Source: Candidatus Dormiibacter sp.
GTDB lineage: Bacteria > Chloroflexota > Dormibacteria > UBA8260
Length of the DNA stretch: 19,957 nt
Direction of reading: 5' to 3'
Assembly (NCBI GenBank): GCA_025450495.1
Contig: JANWHI010000052.1
Coordinates: 1 to 19,957 of the forward strand
Below are positions 1-7,178 of this stretch, piece by piece (positions within the stretch are counted from its first letter, which is position 1; every line of letters starts with the position of its first letter). Position numbers and translations under genes: made by a program. The notes below the pieces were generated by a model. The model was not told the origin of the DNA. It did no database searches and saw only the letters and a program-made list of their open reading frames with translations.

Positions 1-113
1 TACACGGTGACGCGGGTGGTGTCGGGGTCGGTGAGCAGGCGATCGACGAAATAGCTGCCGATGAAGCCGGCGCCACCGGCGATGAGGACACGCCGCAGCG
101 TGGGCTCGGTCAT
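1..113 (-). CDS. NAD-dependent sugar epimerase/dehydratase (partial, N-terminus only)
   Basis: Only the first 37 codons lie in the window; the gene continues past the left edge. The protein begins MTEPTLRRVLIAGGAGFIGS. GGAGFIG is the GxxGxxG dinucleotide-binding fingerprint of the extended short-chain dehydrogenase family, which includes UDP-glucose epimerases, dTDP-glucose dehydratases and GDP-mannose dehydratases. The aromatic residue and Asp soon after it (SYFVDRLL) fit the first helix of the Rossmann fold. The ATG overlaps the stop of the upstream isomerase gene as ATGA, so the two are translationally coupled. Family members interconvert or dehydrate nucleotide-activated sugars in the cytoplasm, which fits the neighbouring isomerase and glycosyltransferase. 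The substrate cannot be told from this fragment. Confidence 0.85.
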   Translation of the reverse strand, partial: MTEPTLRRVLIAGGAGFIGSYFVDRLLTDPDTTRVTV

Positions 114-721
114 GCCGAGGTGTGGGTCACCGACTCCCACTTAGTCTGCGCCACCGCCAGCGCCGGGTGCGAGACCAGCAGGTGCCAGACGACGGCACAG
201 AGTCCCTCGGTGTGCGGCGTGACCCGATCGGGGTAGGCCGGGGGGATGACCACGCACGCGTCGGCCACCTCGCGGGTGAAGCCACCGTCGCGGCCGACCA
301 CGCCGTAGATCGCGGCTCCCCGCTCGCGGGCGAGCTCGAGAGCGGTGACCAGGTTGACCGACACGTTGCGAGCGCGGTTCCCACCACCGACGGAGAAGAC
401 GAGGACCGCGTCGGCGACACTCAGCCTCGATCCCCGCAGCCATTCCACGAAGCTGGTGTCCCAGCCGTCGTCGTTGATCCGGGCGGTGAGCTCGGAGACG
501 TTGTCGGTGGGTGTGTAAGCCTCGAACTCGCAGATCTTGCGGAAGTCGTTGACGGCATGGCTGGCATGGCCGGCCGAGCCACCGACACCGAGGATGAACA
601 GCCGCCCACCGCGCTCGCGCACCGCACCCAGCCCGGCAGCCATCGCCTCCACCTCGGCGCTGTCGATCGACTGCAGGATGGCGACCGACTCGCCGATGAA
701 TTGATCCGCGAAGCTGCTCAT
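110..721 (-). CDS. SIS-domain phosphosugar isomerase (GmhA-like)
   Basis: This 203-residue protein has the size and layout of a single SIS domain protein such as D-sedoheptulose-7-phosphate isomerase (GmhA). The phosphosugar-binding loops are visible: GVGGSAGHASHAVNDF at about 45-60, where GmhA proteins have a GNGGSA-type motif, and FSVGGG at 109-114. Such enzymes bind or isomerise phosphosugars in the cytoplasm and feed heptose or related nucleotide-sugar synthesis. The gene starts 9 bases after the glycosyltransferase stop, and its own stop overlaps the epimerase start, so all three genes form one leftward operon. No good ribosome-binding site precedes the ATG, which suggests translational coupling. 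The SIS family is secure. The exact substrate is not, because Asn is replaced by Val in the first loop. Confidence 0.88.
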   Translation of the reverse strand: MSSFADQFIGESVAILQSIDSAEVEAMAAGLGAVRERGGRLFILGVGGSAGHASHAVNDFRKICEFEAYTPTDNVSELTARINDDGWDTSFVEWLRGSRLSVADAVLVFSVGGGNRARNVSVNLVTALELARERGAAIYGVVGRDGGFTREVADACVVIPPAYPDRVTPHTEGLCAVVWHLLVSHPALAVAQTKWESVTHTSA

Positions 722-730
722 GTCACGTCA

Positions 731-2032
731 TCAGCGGCCGCCCACGCGGGGACCGCGCAGGGCGGCTGCGTGGACAAGCAGGGTGGCAGCGAAGGTCATG
801 AAGCTGGTCATCACCAGGAGCAGGCCGGTGATCGCGAAGTAGATCTGGTGCTGATGGCTGAGCGGCAGGCGCAGACCGGAGCCCACGTAATCGACGATCA
901 GACCAACCGCGAGCAGGACACCGACGACGAACATCGCCGCGGCGATGAGCATCGTTCGCGTGTAGGCGAAGACGGACAGCCAGCGACGCGTCGCCCTGCC
1001 CGTGTAGTCGTGCAGCACCTGGACGATGCATCCCAGGTAGAAGCTCTGCAGGCCGAGGACGGTCAACGTCAGCCCGAACAGCATCCAGTACAGCGAGAGC
1101 ACCAGCGGGCCGATGGTCACCGGCCCAAAGGTGAGGGGGACGACGATCAGCAGGCCGATCACGGCGAGCGCCAGACCCGGCTTGAGTAGGAAGAAGTCGG
1201 CGCCGTAGATGAACATCGCCTTGAGGTTGAGCCAGGCTGCCTGGAACGGAGAGAACCACCCTAGGCGCTTGTGATGGCTGACGCGGCCCTCGCGGTCCTT
1301 GAGGAACGACACCGGGACCTCGGCGGTGCGCAGCTGCATGTGGACCGACTTCAGCACCATCTCCGACGCGTACTCCCAGGACTGGGAATTGAGATGCATG
1401 CGTTCCAGGGCGTCGCGGGTGATGCCGCGCATGCCGCAGTGGATGTCGGAGAACCGGCTGCCGAACAGCGTGTTGAGGATCAGCGTGGTGATCGGCGTGC
1501 CCAGGTAGCGGTGCAGGGCGGGCATCGAGCCCTTCTCGATGGCGCCTTTCCATCGCGAGCCCATCACGAACTCATTGCCCTGCTCGAAGCTGACGATGAA
1601 TGGTGACAGCTGGCGGAAGTCGTAGGTGCAGTCGGCGTCACCCATGATCACCCAGCGCCCGCGAATGTACGGGAGCGCATCGATGTACGCTCGGCCGAGT
1701 CCGCGGGCGGGAACCCGGAGCACTCGTGCCCCCGCCGCGAGCGCAAGCTCCGCGGTCCGGTCGGTGGAGCTGTCGACGATGACGATCTCACCGGCGACAC
1801 CGGCGTCCGCGAGGCCGGCACGGCACCACGCGACGAAGTCGCTGACGGTGACCTCCTCGTTCATCGCCGGGATGACGATCGACAGCACCGGGTCGGCAAC
1901 GTCGTCGGCCGGCACCAGGATGCTGACGGACGCCTGCCGCTCCTCCCGCCGTCCGCCGTCAGCACCTGCCATCGCGATCACGGCGATGTCGGTGAGGGCC
2001 GGGGGCAATGGCGCCGAGCGGGGCAAAGGCAA
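731..2032 (-). CDS. Membrane-anchored family 2 glycosyltransferase (polyprenyl-phosphate sugar synthase type)
   Basis: The protein has 433 residues if translation starts at the TTG at 2032, which has GAGGAA six bases upstream. An ATG at 1972 is in frame but has no ribosome-binding site. The GT-A catalytic domain spans about 48-265. It starts with SIVIPAMNEE, continues with VIVDSSTDRT, and has the metal-binding DxD as GDADCTYDF (132-134), then MGSRWKG and DIHCGMRG. This pattern matches the dolichol/undecaprenyl-phosphate mannose or glucose transferase branch. Four predicted membrane helices follow, near 285-303, 310-335, 361-382 and 397-421, and anchor it to the inner membrane. The probable role is moving a sugar from a nucleotide donor to a polyprenyl phosphate. 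The product would be a donor for GT-C enzymes, such as the candidate encoded divergently. It is the first gene of the leftward surface-sugar operon. Confidence 0.9.
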   Translation of the reverse strand: MPLPRSAPLPPALTDIAVIAMAGADGGRREERQASVSILVPADDVADPVLSIVIPAMNEEVTVSDFVAWCRAGLADAGVAGEIVIVDSSTDRTAELALAAGARVLRVPARGLGRAYIDALPYIRGRWVIMGDADCTYDFRQLSPFIVSFEQGNEFVMGSRWKGAIEKGSMPALHRYLGTPITTLILNTLFGSRFSDIHCGMRGITRDALERMHLNSQSWEYASEMVLKSVHMQLRTAEVPVSFLKDREGRVSHHKRLGWFSPFQAAWLNLKAMFIYGADFFLLKPGLALAVIGLLIVVPLTFGPVTIGPLVLSLYWMLFGLTLTVLGLQSFYLGCIVQVLHDYTGRATRRWLSVFAYTRTMLIAAAMFVVGVLLAVGLIVDYVGSGLRLPLSHQHQIYFAITGLLLVMTSFMTFAATLLVHAAALRGPRVGGR

Positions 2033-2115
2033 AAATTTCCTCAGGTGAGCCGGCGGCCTCGCGGCGCCGGGGCGGATGCACCGGTGGTAGGGGGAAATGG
2101 TACAGGTACCTGCTG
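2033..2115. promoter_or_regulatory. Divergent intergenic region with two inverted repeats
   Basis: This 83-base gap separates the leftward glycosyltransferase operon from the rightward GT-C-like gene, so it should hold the promoters of both. I see no convincing -35/-10 pair. Two dyads are present: CCGGCG-N9-CGCCGG at 2050-2070, and GGTAC-AG-GTACC at 2099-2110 just before the likely GTG start of the rightward gene. Either could be an operator or an RNA hairpin. The GAGGAA ribosome-binding site for the leftward TTG start lies at the left end of the gap. Confidence 0.4.
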
Positions 2116-4968
2116 GTGGTGAATTCCCAGAAGGCCCGACCCGCGCAGCGTTCGCTCATCGTGGCGGCGCTGGGGCGGGGCCTCTCGCTCGCCGTGCTGA
2201 TCGGGCTGGCCGTGGCCGTGGCCGCGATCGTGGCCAGGTACCTCGACCACCGCATCGACCCGACGCTGCACGTCTCCACCGACGTGATCGGCTATCCGAC
2301 CTTCAACGCCTTCAACCCGTCGGTGTACGTGGCGTATTACGAGCTGGCCGTGCTGGTCTTCCCGGCCGTCTGCGTGGCCAGCTTCTTCGGCGGGCTCTGG
2401 GTGTGGCGACGGCTGCGCGTGCCGCTACCGGTTTTCACGGATCGCCGGGCGACGCGCACAGTCGATGCGGCCGACGCAGCGCCAGTCCAACCAGGTGACA
2501 TGGTGGCCTTCCTCGCCGCGGGGGCCAGACTCGGGCTGGTCGGTGGCATCCTCGGCCTGGCTGCATCGATCGCGCGCCACGACGCCCCGTCCACCGTCTG
2601 GCGCTCCGTGCTTCTCGCCGCCGCGGCGTACATCGTTGTCATCGGCGCCGTGTCCGCCCTGCTGGCACGCCGGCGCAGCAAGATGCGGTGGCAGGTTTCC
2701 CTGCGAACCCAGATGGGACGTCTCAACGCTGCCGGCGCGTGCCTGACCCTGGCGGGGCTGCTGGCAGCGTCGCAGAACACCCAGGTCACCGTGCTGAGCG
2801 ACCACACCGTGCATCACTACGCCTGGATGCCGAACTGGCTCGGAATCGTCGTCGTGGCCGTCGCGCTGGTTCTCACCGCACGTGCTCTGCGTCGCGCCCG
2901 GAGCAACCCCACTGCCGTGGCCCGCGTCGAGCGCCGCCTGGTGTTCCTGGTGGCCGTGCCGGTCTTTCTCTTCCTCGGGCTCGCGTTCATCTTCGGCGAG
3001 CTTGGCAATCTCGACGCCTTCGAGACCGGGCAGAGCCTGACCACGTTGCGCCTCGTCCAGGCGGGTCTCTTCCCCTGGCGCGACTGGATCAGCACGCACG
3101 GCATCCTCGAGGACGCGTTCCAGACGATGTTCACCAGCGCCGCGATCCAGGACAGCAACTGGGGCACTGCGGCGGGGCGAACGCTGCTGGTGAGGCCGCT
3201 CTGCCTGCTCAGCTTCTACTTTCTTGCCTACCGCGTCTTCGGCAAGCGGTGGCTGCTGCTGGCTCCCGCGCTGGGCGTGCTGTTGCTGGTCACCGAGCTC
3301 GGGTACGTGGTGATCTTCGTGCGCTTCGCCTTCTGGCCCCTGCTGCTCGTGCTGCTCTGGTTTGTGCTCGAGAGGCGCAGGCGCAGGCTGGCATTCGGGC
3401 TCGGAGCGGCGCTCGTCGTCCAGGCGGTGATCTCTCCCGAGACTGCGTACTGCATTCCCGCCGCCGGGCTGGCTGTTCTCGGCAGCGATCTGTACGCGAC
3501 CGGGTGGCGACGGGCCAACATGCGGCTGCGCACGTTCACGGCAACGCTGTGGACCGCGCTGGGCGGCGCGGCCGTGGGCGCCGTGCTCGTCGTGGTGTTG
3601 CTCAGCCAGCACGCCCTGGGCGCCTTCGTCAACTACTACACGGCGTTCGCGCCCGATCACATCCTCACCGGGGGGCTGCCGCACCTTCCGTTGACCGGCA
3701 AGTACCTGATGGAACTGCTGGTGCCCATCATCGCCATGCTGGTGGCGTTCTTCCTGGTGGTGGCCAAGCTCTGGCTGCGCGCGCGACTGACCACGCTCGA
3801 CTGGCTGCTCATCGCCGCAGCCATCCTGGAATTTCTCTACTACCCCAAGTTCCTCGACCGCGCCGATTTTCACGTCGACGCGGTGTTTGCCACCTGCGTG
3901 CCGCTGCTGATCGTCCTCATCGGCGAGGCGGCGGACCTGGGCCTGCCGCCGCTTGCGCGGCTGTTCCAGCGCAGGCGACGGCTTGGCACCGCGCTCGCAC
4001 TGGCCGCGCTGGTGGCGGTGGTCGCATTGCTGTTCCCGATCGCCGTCAACCCCGCGGTGACGCAAGCACCCGTCAGCTATCGCACCACCGTGAGCAGCGA
4101 GCCGCGCTTCGCAGCGCTCGGGTACGCGACGGCCAATGCCCTCGACCCGACGCTGGTGGGCGATGTCAGCACGCTCCTGCACGCCTACCTGCCGGCAGGC
4201 GGCCATGTCTTCGACTTCAGCAACGAACCGGCATTCCTGTACTACGTGCTCGATTTTCGCCCCAGCACCGCGTATTACCAGGTGTCGATCGCAATGCGTG
4301 AGGTGATCCAGAAGGACCTGATCAGCCAGCTGAAGGCAGACCATCCGCTCTTCGTGCTCTTCACGCAGAAGCAGCTGGGCATCCCTGGATGGGACGGGAT
4401 CCCCAACATGGTGCGTCACTACGACGTCAGCCAGTACATCCTCTCCCACTACCGTCCCTTCGCCGACGTGCACGGGCAGATCGTCTACGTGCTCGACACC
4501 GCCACAGTTCCCGACCCGAGCTCTCTGCACCTGCCCCTGTCCGCTCCGCTGGTCACCACCGGACTCGAGTTCCTCGGGTCGAGCTGCGACTGGCGCGACG
4601 CACCGAACTTCCTCTCGGTGAGACCTGCACCGCCTTCGCCGGGTGCGTCGCCCGTGGCGGTCGCGGTGAGGCGCACCGGACCAACCTCCCTGCAGCTGAC
4701 CCTGCCGGCCGGCCATCGCTGGGCCGACTATCGCTGGATCGAGCTGGACGCCGCCACCAAGTTCACCACCAGCCAGATGACCATCGCCGACCGGCCGTCG
4801 ACCCCCACCGAGAACCGCGCCATCACCTTCTCGACCCTCCCCACCGGGCCCACCGCCTACCGGTTCCCGATCGGCGCCTGCAGCCAGTGGCCGGGGTACG
4901 GTTCAGAGCCGCTGCAGCTGACCATGAGCACAGCCGAGGCCATCGGGTCGATCCGGCTGATCCCGTAG
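2116..4968 (+). CDS. Large polytopic membrane protein with GT-C glycosyltransferase-like features
   Basis: The protein has about 950 residues and many hydrophobic helices through its first two thirds, followed by a roughly 300-residue hydrophilic C-terminal part. After about seven helices, a loop reads FETGQSL, then GLFPWRDW, then STHG. This resembles the acidic first loop and the 'G-x-PYRD-x-HG' pattern of GT-C family glycosyltransferases that use lipid-linked sugars. I infer a surface polysaccharide or protein glycosylation role, with the divergent polyprenyl-phosphate sugar synthase as a possible donor supplier. The open frame extends back to 2008, but that would overlap the divergent gene. 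GTG at 2116 (or 2119) is the first reasonable start, with AGG nine bases upstream, although a stronger GGGGGA sits out of range. An O-antigen-ligase-like or uncharacterised membrane protein is the alternative. No specific gene is recognised. Confidence 0.65.
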   Translation: MVNSQKARPAQRSLIVAALGRGLSLAVLIGLAVAVAAIVARYLDHRIDPTLHVSTDVIGYPTFNAFNPSVYVAYYELAVLVFPAVCVASFFGGLWVWRRLRVPLPVFTDRRATRTVDAADAAPVQPGDMVAFLAAGARLGLVGGILGLAASIARHDAPSTVWRSVLLAAAAYIVVIGAVSALLARRRSKMRWQVSLRTQMGRLNAAGACLTLAGLLAASQNTQVTVLSDHTVHHYAWMPNWLGIVVVAVALVLTARALRRARSNPTAVARVERRLVFLVAVPVFLFLGLAFIFGELGNLDAFETGQSLTTLRLVQAGLFPWRDWISTHGILEDAFQTMFTSAAIQDSNWGTAAGRTLLVRPLCLLSFYFLAYRVFGKRWLLLAPALGVLLLVTELGYVVIFVRFAFWPLLLVLLWFVLERRRRRLAFGLGAALVVQAVISPETAYCIPAAGLAVLGSDLYATGWRRANMRLRTFTATLWTALGGAAVGAVLVVVLLSQHALGAFVNYYTAFAPDHILTGGLPHLPLTGKYLMELLVPIIAMLVAFFLVVAKLWLRARLTTLDWLLIAAAILEFLYYPKFLDRADFHVDAVFATCVPLLIVLIGEAADLGLPPLARLFQRRRRLGTALALAALVAVVALLFPIAVNPAVTQAPVSYRTTVSSEPRFAALGYATANALDPTLVGDVSTLLHAYLPAGGHVFDFSNEPAFLYYVLDFRPSTAYYQVSIAMREVIQKDLISQLKADHPLFVLFTQKQLGIPGWDGIPNMVRHYDVSQYILSHYRPFADVHGQIVYVLDTATVPDPSSLHLPLSAPLVTTGLEFLGSSCDWRDAPNFLSVRPAPPSPGASPVAVAVRRTGPTSLQLTLPAGHRWADYRWIELDAATKFTTSQMTIADRPSTPTENRAITFSTLPTGPTAYRFPIGACSQWPGYGSEPLQLTMSTAEAIGSIRLIP

Positions 4969-5018
4969 GCGCATCCGCGTGGCGGCGCATTGTCCGCCGG
5001 CCGTCCGCGACGCCTCCC

Positions 5019-5024
5019 TAACGT
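5019..5024 (+). promoter_or_regulatory. -10 element for the gene at 5031, apparently leaderless
   Basis: TAACGT (TANNNT) ends six bases before the ATG at 5031. With usual spacing, transcription would start at or within one or two bases of the start codon, and there is no ribosome-binding site between. That arrangement is typical of leaderless genes in high-GC Gram-positive bacteria and their relatives. I see no good -35 at a 16-18 base distance, so the call rests on the -10 alone. Confidence 0.4.
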
Positions 5025-5030
5025 GGGCGT

Positions 5031-5744
5031 ATGCACCTCGTCGAAGCGTGCCCGGTGCCGACGCCGGCTGACTCAGAGCGGTTGCTCGCCGACCTCTGGC
5101 AGCTCACCGCCGGACGCGGGCTCGGCCTCTTCCTGCTTGGACTGGGCGACCGCGTCATGCTCGGCGTGCAGTCGCCACACCCCGCGGTCGAGGCGGCCGC
5201 CGCCTCGATGATCGCCGACCAGTGCGGCGGCGCTGTCGAACCGGGGTGGATGGTGCCCGAGATGGTCGACCTGGCCCTCGAGGTCGCCGCCGTCAACCTG
5301 GTGCCGACCAACCGGCACCTCGCGCTCGAGAGCCGCACCTTCGGCTGGCAGCGCACCGACCCCTTGCGCGGCACATACCTGGCCCTCGCGAACCCACCGG
5401 CGGCGACGCTCACCGGCATCGCTCTCAGCCTGCGGGCGCTCCCCGACCTCTGCTTCGCGCTGTCTCTTGGCGCCTTCGCGGCAGGTGCGTCGGTCGGCAG
5501 TGAGGTGGCGCGAATCGCGGCCAGCCTCGGCGGCGTGGGTGTGAGGCTGCGACGGCCGCTGCTGCAACGTCGCGCCGCCCGGCGCATGCTCAACGCGACC
5601 CTGCGACGGCCCGCGTCCATCCGTCGCGTGGAGGTGGTGGCGCTTTTCTGGCATCCGCCATACGGGTCGGACGGCGAGCTGCCGCTGATGGGTCGCTTGC
5701 AAACAAGGCCGGCGGGCTACCTTGGCGCGGGGACAAACCCTTGA
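5031..5744 (+). CDS. Orphan domain resembling the pre-ATPase region of conjugation-type ATPases
   Basis: The 237-residue protein has no signal peptide and no clear long membrane helix; the moderately hydrophobic stretch near 140-165 is rich in Ala, Gly and Ser. Recognition is from general pattern only. The N-terminal LVEACPVPTPADSERLL, the middle FGWQRTDPLRG, and the end (FWHPPYG, then PAGYLGAGTNP) resemble the N-terminal domain of actinobacterial HerA/TraG/VirD4-like ATPases. In those proteins this domain sits just before the P-loop nucleotide-binding domain. Here the frame stops where that ATPase would begin, and no Walker motif follows. It lies just upstream of a Tad-like operon and probably belongs to it functionally. 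It may instead be an unrelated uncharacterised protein. The ATG appears to be leaderless. Confidence 0.55.
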   Translation: MHLVEACPVPTPADSERLLADLWQLTAGRGLGLFLLGLGDRVMLGVQSPHPAVEAAAASMIADQCGGAVEPGWMVPEMVDLALEVAAVNLVPTNRHLALESRTFGWQRTDPLRGTYLALANPPAATLTGIALSLRALPDLCFALSLGAFAAGASVGSEVARIAASLGGVGVRLRRPLLQRRAARRMLNATLRRPASIRRVEVVALFWHPPYGSDGELPLMGRLQTRPAGYLGAGTNP

Positions 5745-5769
5745 CGATGCCGCGCCCCCGACATACCTT
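5741..5769 (+). promoter_or_regulatory. Candidate sigma70-type promoter for the Tad-like operon
   Basis: TTGACG at 5741-5746 and TACCTT at 5764-5769 are separated by 17 bases, an ideal spacing. Transcription would start near 5776 and leave a leader of about 50 bases before the ATG at 5827. That leader begins with a perfect inverted repeat, GGCCGC-CGC-GCGGCC at 5778-5792. The -35 overlaps the stop codon of the preceding gene. GGACAA and TTGTCC also flank the promoter in inverted orientation. Confidence 0.5.
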
Positions 5770-5777
5770 GTCCGCCC

Positions 5778-5792
5778 GGCCGCCGCGCGGCC
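5778..5792 (+). promoter_or_regulatory. GC-rich hairpin in the operon leader
   Basis: A perfect six-base inverted repeat with a three-base loop (GGCCGC-CGC-GCGGCC) lies immediately downstream of the candidate promoter and about 34 bases before the start at 5827. It has no T-tract, so it is not a classical terminator. It could be a start-site operator or a 5' mRNA stabilising stem. Confidence 0.4.
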
Positions 5793-5826
5793 TGGACGGA
5801 GGGTCGGCAGGGTAGGGGAATGATTG

Positions 5827-6459
5827 ATGGATCGGCGTCGCCTGATCGCGGCCGCCTTCTTCAGCACCGTGATCCTCCTCGTCCTCGGGGTGATGGTCTA
5901 CCTCCAGCAGGCGGCCAACCAGCGGGCCATCACCGTGTACGTGCTCAAGCACGCGGTGCTGGCGGGCAGCCCTTACGCCGCTGACGACATCTCCGTGGTC
6001 AGCATGCGTGCGCAGGAGGGTGACTTCCAGTACGAGCATCGCTCGCCCGCGCAGTACGCGGCGCGCTACACGCAGAACCTCCATCCCAACGACATCCTCC
6101 GCGACGACGATCTCATTGACGCCGGTGCGCAGGTGGAGATCGCGCTGACCCTGCAGGCGCCACCGCCTCTCTCCGCCGGTGACCGCATCGATGTGTTCGC
6201 CAGCGTCGGAGGTGGCCGGCAGGCGCGGATCGGCCAGGGGGTGACCGTGCTGACCGCATCCGGCGGCGCGTTGACGGTGCTTGTGCCGATCGACCTGGAG
6301 GCGGCGTGGATTTCGGTCGCTTCGTCGAGCATCGCGCTGCATGCGGTGCGCTCGGCGCAGCAGGACCCGTCGTCCCTGCAGCCTCTGGCGCCCGGCGACG
6401 CCGTCTCGCGACTCTGTGGGTCGGCGTGCGCCGGCGCCGGCGGATCGCCGACGCCGTGA
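5827..6459 (+). CDS. CpaB/RcpC-like SAF-domain pilus assembly protein
   Basis: The 210-residue protein starts at the ATG at 5827, eight bases after AGGGG; a TTG one codon earlier is possible. A charged MDRRR start leads into one membrane helix at about 8-27, so most of the protein faces outside the membrane. The next part (ITVYVLKHAVLAGSPYAADDI, later LHPNDILRDDDL) is a SAF domain, as in CpaB. The segment LSAGDRIDVFASVGGGRQARIG matches the CpaB/RcpC fold that follows it. In Tad systems this protein belongs to the envelope-spanning part of the machine. The C-terminus is rich in Cys, Ala and Gly (LCGSACAGAGG). Its stop overlaps the next start as GTGA, so it is coupled to the ParA-like gene. Confidence 0.8.
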   Translation: MDRRRLIAAAFFSTVILLVLGVMVYLQQAANQRAITVYVLKHAVLAGSPYAADDISVVSMRAQEGDFQYEHRSPAQYAARYTQNLHPNDILRDDDLIDAGAQVEIALTLQAPPPLSAGDRIDVFASVGGGRQARIGQGVTVLTASGGALTVLVPIDLEAAWISVASSSIALHAVRSAQQDPSSLQPLAPGDAVSRLCGSACAGAGGSPTP

Positions 6460-7178
6460 GCACGCTGATCGCGGTGTACACAACGCGCGCGGGTCAGACC
6501 TCCACGCACTGGGCCGCCTGCCTTGCCTGGACGCTCGCAGAGCGGCAACAGGTGCTGCTCGTCGACTGCGACATGGAGGGAGGAACTCTCGCGGACCTGA
6601 TGCTGCTGCGCACCGACGAACGGTCGATCGCCAACTGCTTCGGCGACCGCCCGGCGACGCCGCTCGAGCTTGATGCGCAGGCGGTCGGCCACCCGCAGCG
6701 CGAACGGCTGCGCGTCGTTCCCGGGCTGTCGCGGAGCTACGGGTACGAGATCGTCGAGTGTCTGGCCAAGCTGGCCACAGCCCTGGCCGGCGCTCGCGAC
6801 GATGTCATCGTCGCCGACCTCGGCCATCCGCTGTCGCACCCAGGGCTGCGCTCGCCGCGGTCGGCTGCGGAGGCGATCTGCGCAGTCTTCTCGCGTGCCT
6901 TCGTGGTGATCAGGGACGATCCGGCGCTGCTGTCAAGGAGTATCGGCGTGCTCCAGGCGGCACGGCCGCCTCATGGCGAGCTGATCATCTGCAACCAGCG
7001 CAGCCGTGCCTACCGCCGCGTCGTCCTCGAGACCTTCGAACGCAACGTCCCAGAGCTGGCGATTCGCGATGTGTGGCAGTGGGACGAGTCGCGCGCCACC
7101 AGGATGGGTGAGACCGGGATCCCTGCCAGCCTCGTCGGCGTCGCCGAAGACCTCAACCTGGTGCCGGGGCCGGCCTGA
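6456..7178 (+). CDS. CpaE/MinD-like protein with degenerate Walker A
   Basis: The protein has 240 residues from the GTG at 6456, which overlaps the CpaB-like stop (GTGA); the open frame further upstream overlaps that gene and is not used. It has the ParA/MinD layout. A first strand and P-loop region reads LIAVYTTRAGQTSTHW, a second strand reads VLLVDCDMEGGTLADLM, and VIVADLGHP stands at the Walker B position. The P-loop lacks the KGGxGKTT lysines, having RAGQTST instead, so ATP binding or hydrolysis is probably lost or altered. Actinobacterial Tad/conjugation-type operons often carry MinD-like proteins with a comparable lysine-less loop at this position. It likely helps to localise or scaffold the TadA motor. 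It may pair with the intact ParA-like protein encoded at 10754. Confidence 0.7.
   Translation: MSTLIAVYTTRAGQTSTHWAACLAWTLAERQQVLLVDCDMEGGTLADLMLLRTDERSIANCFGDRPATPLELDAQAVGHPQRERLRVVPGLSRSYGYEIVECLAKLATALAGARDDVIVADLGHPLSHPGLRSPRSAAEAICAVFSRAFVVIRDDPALLSRSIGVLQAARPPHGELIICNQRSRAYRRVVLETFERNVPELAIRDVWQWDESRATRMGETGIPASLVGVAEDLNLVPGPA

Noticed and set aside
122..1189. Long plus-strand open frame opposite the isomerase and glycosyltransferase genes
   Set aside because: The composition is Asp/His/Arg/Gln-rich with no domain, and it lies antisense to two clear genes; it is a shadow of high-GC coding.
2688..4301. Arg/Ala-rich plus-strand frame inside the GT-C-like gene
   Set aside because: It has typical out-of-frame composition and no start signal; the membrane-protein frame is the coding one.
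2425..4716. 763-codon minus-strand open frame opposite the GT-C-like gene
   Set aside because: It is low-complexity, charged and unlike any protein, while the plus strand shows clear membrane helices in the same stretch.
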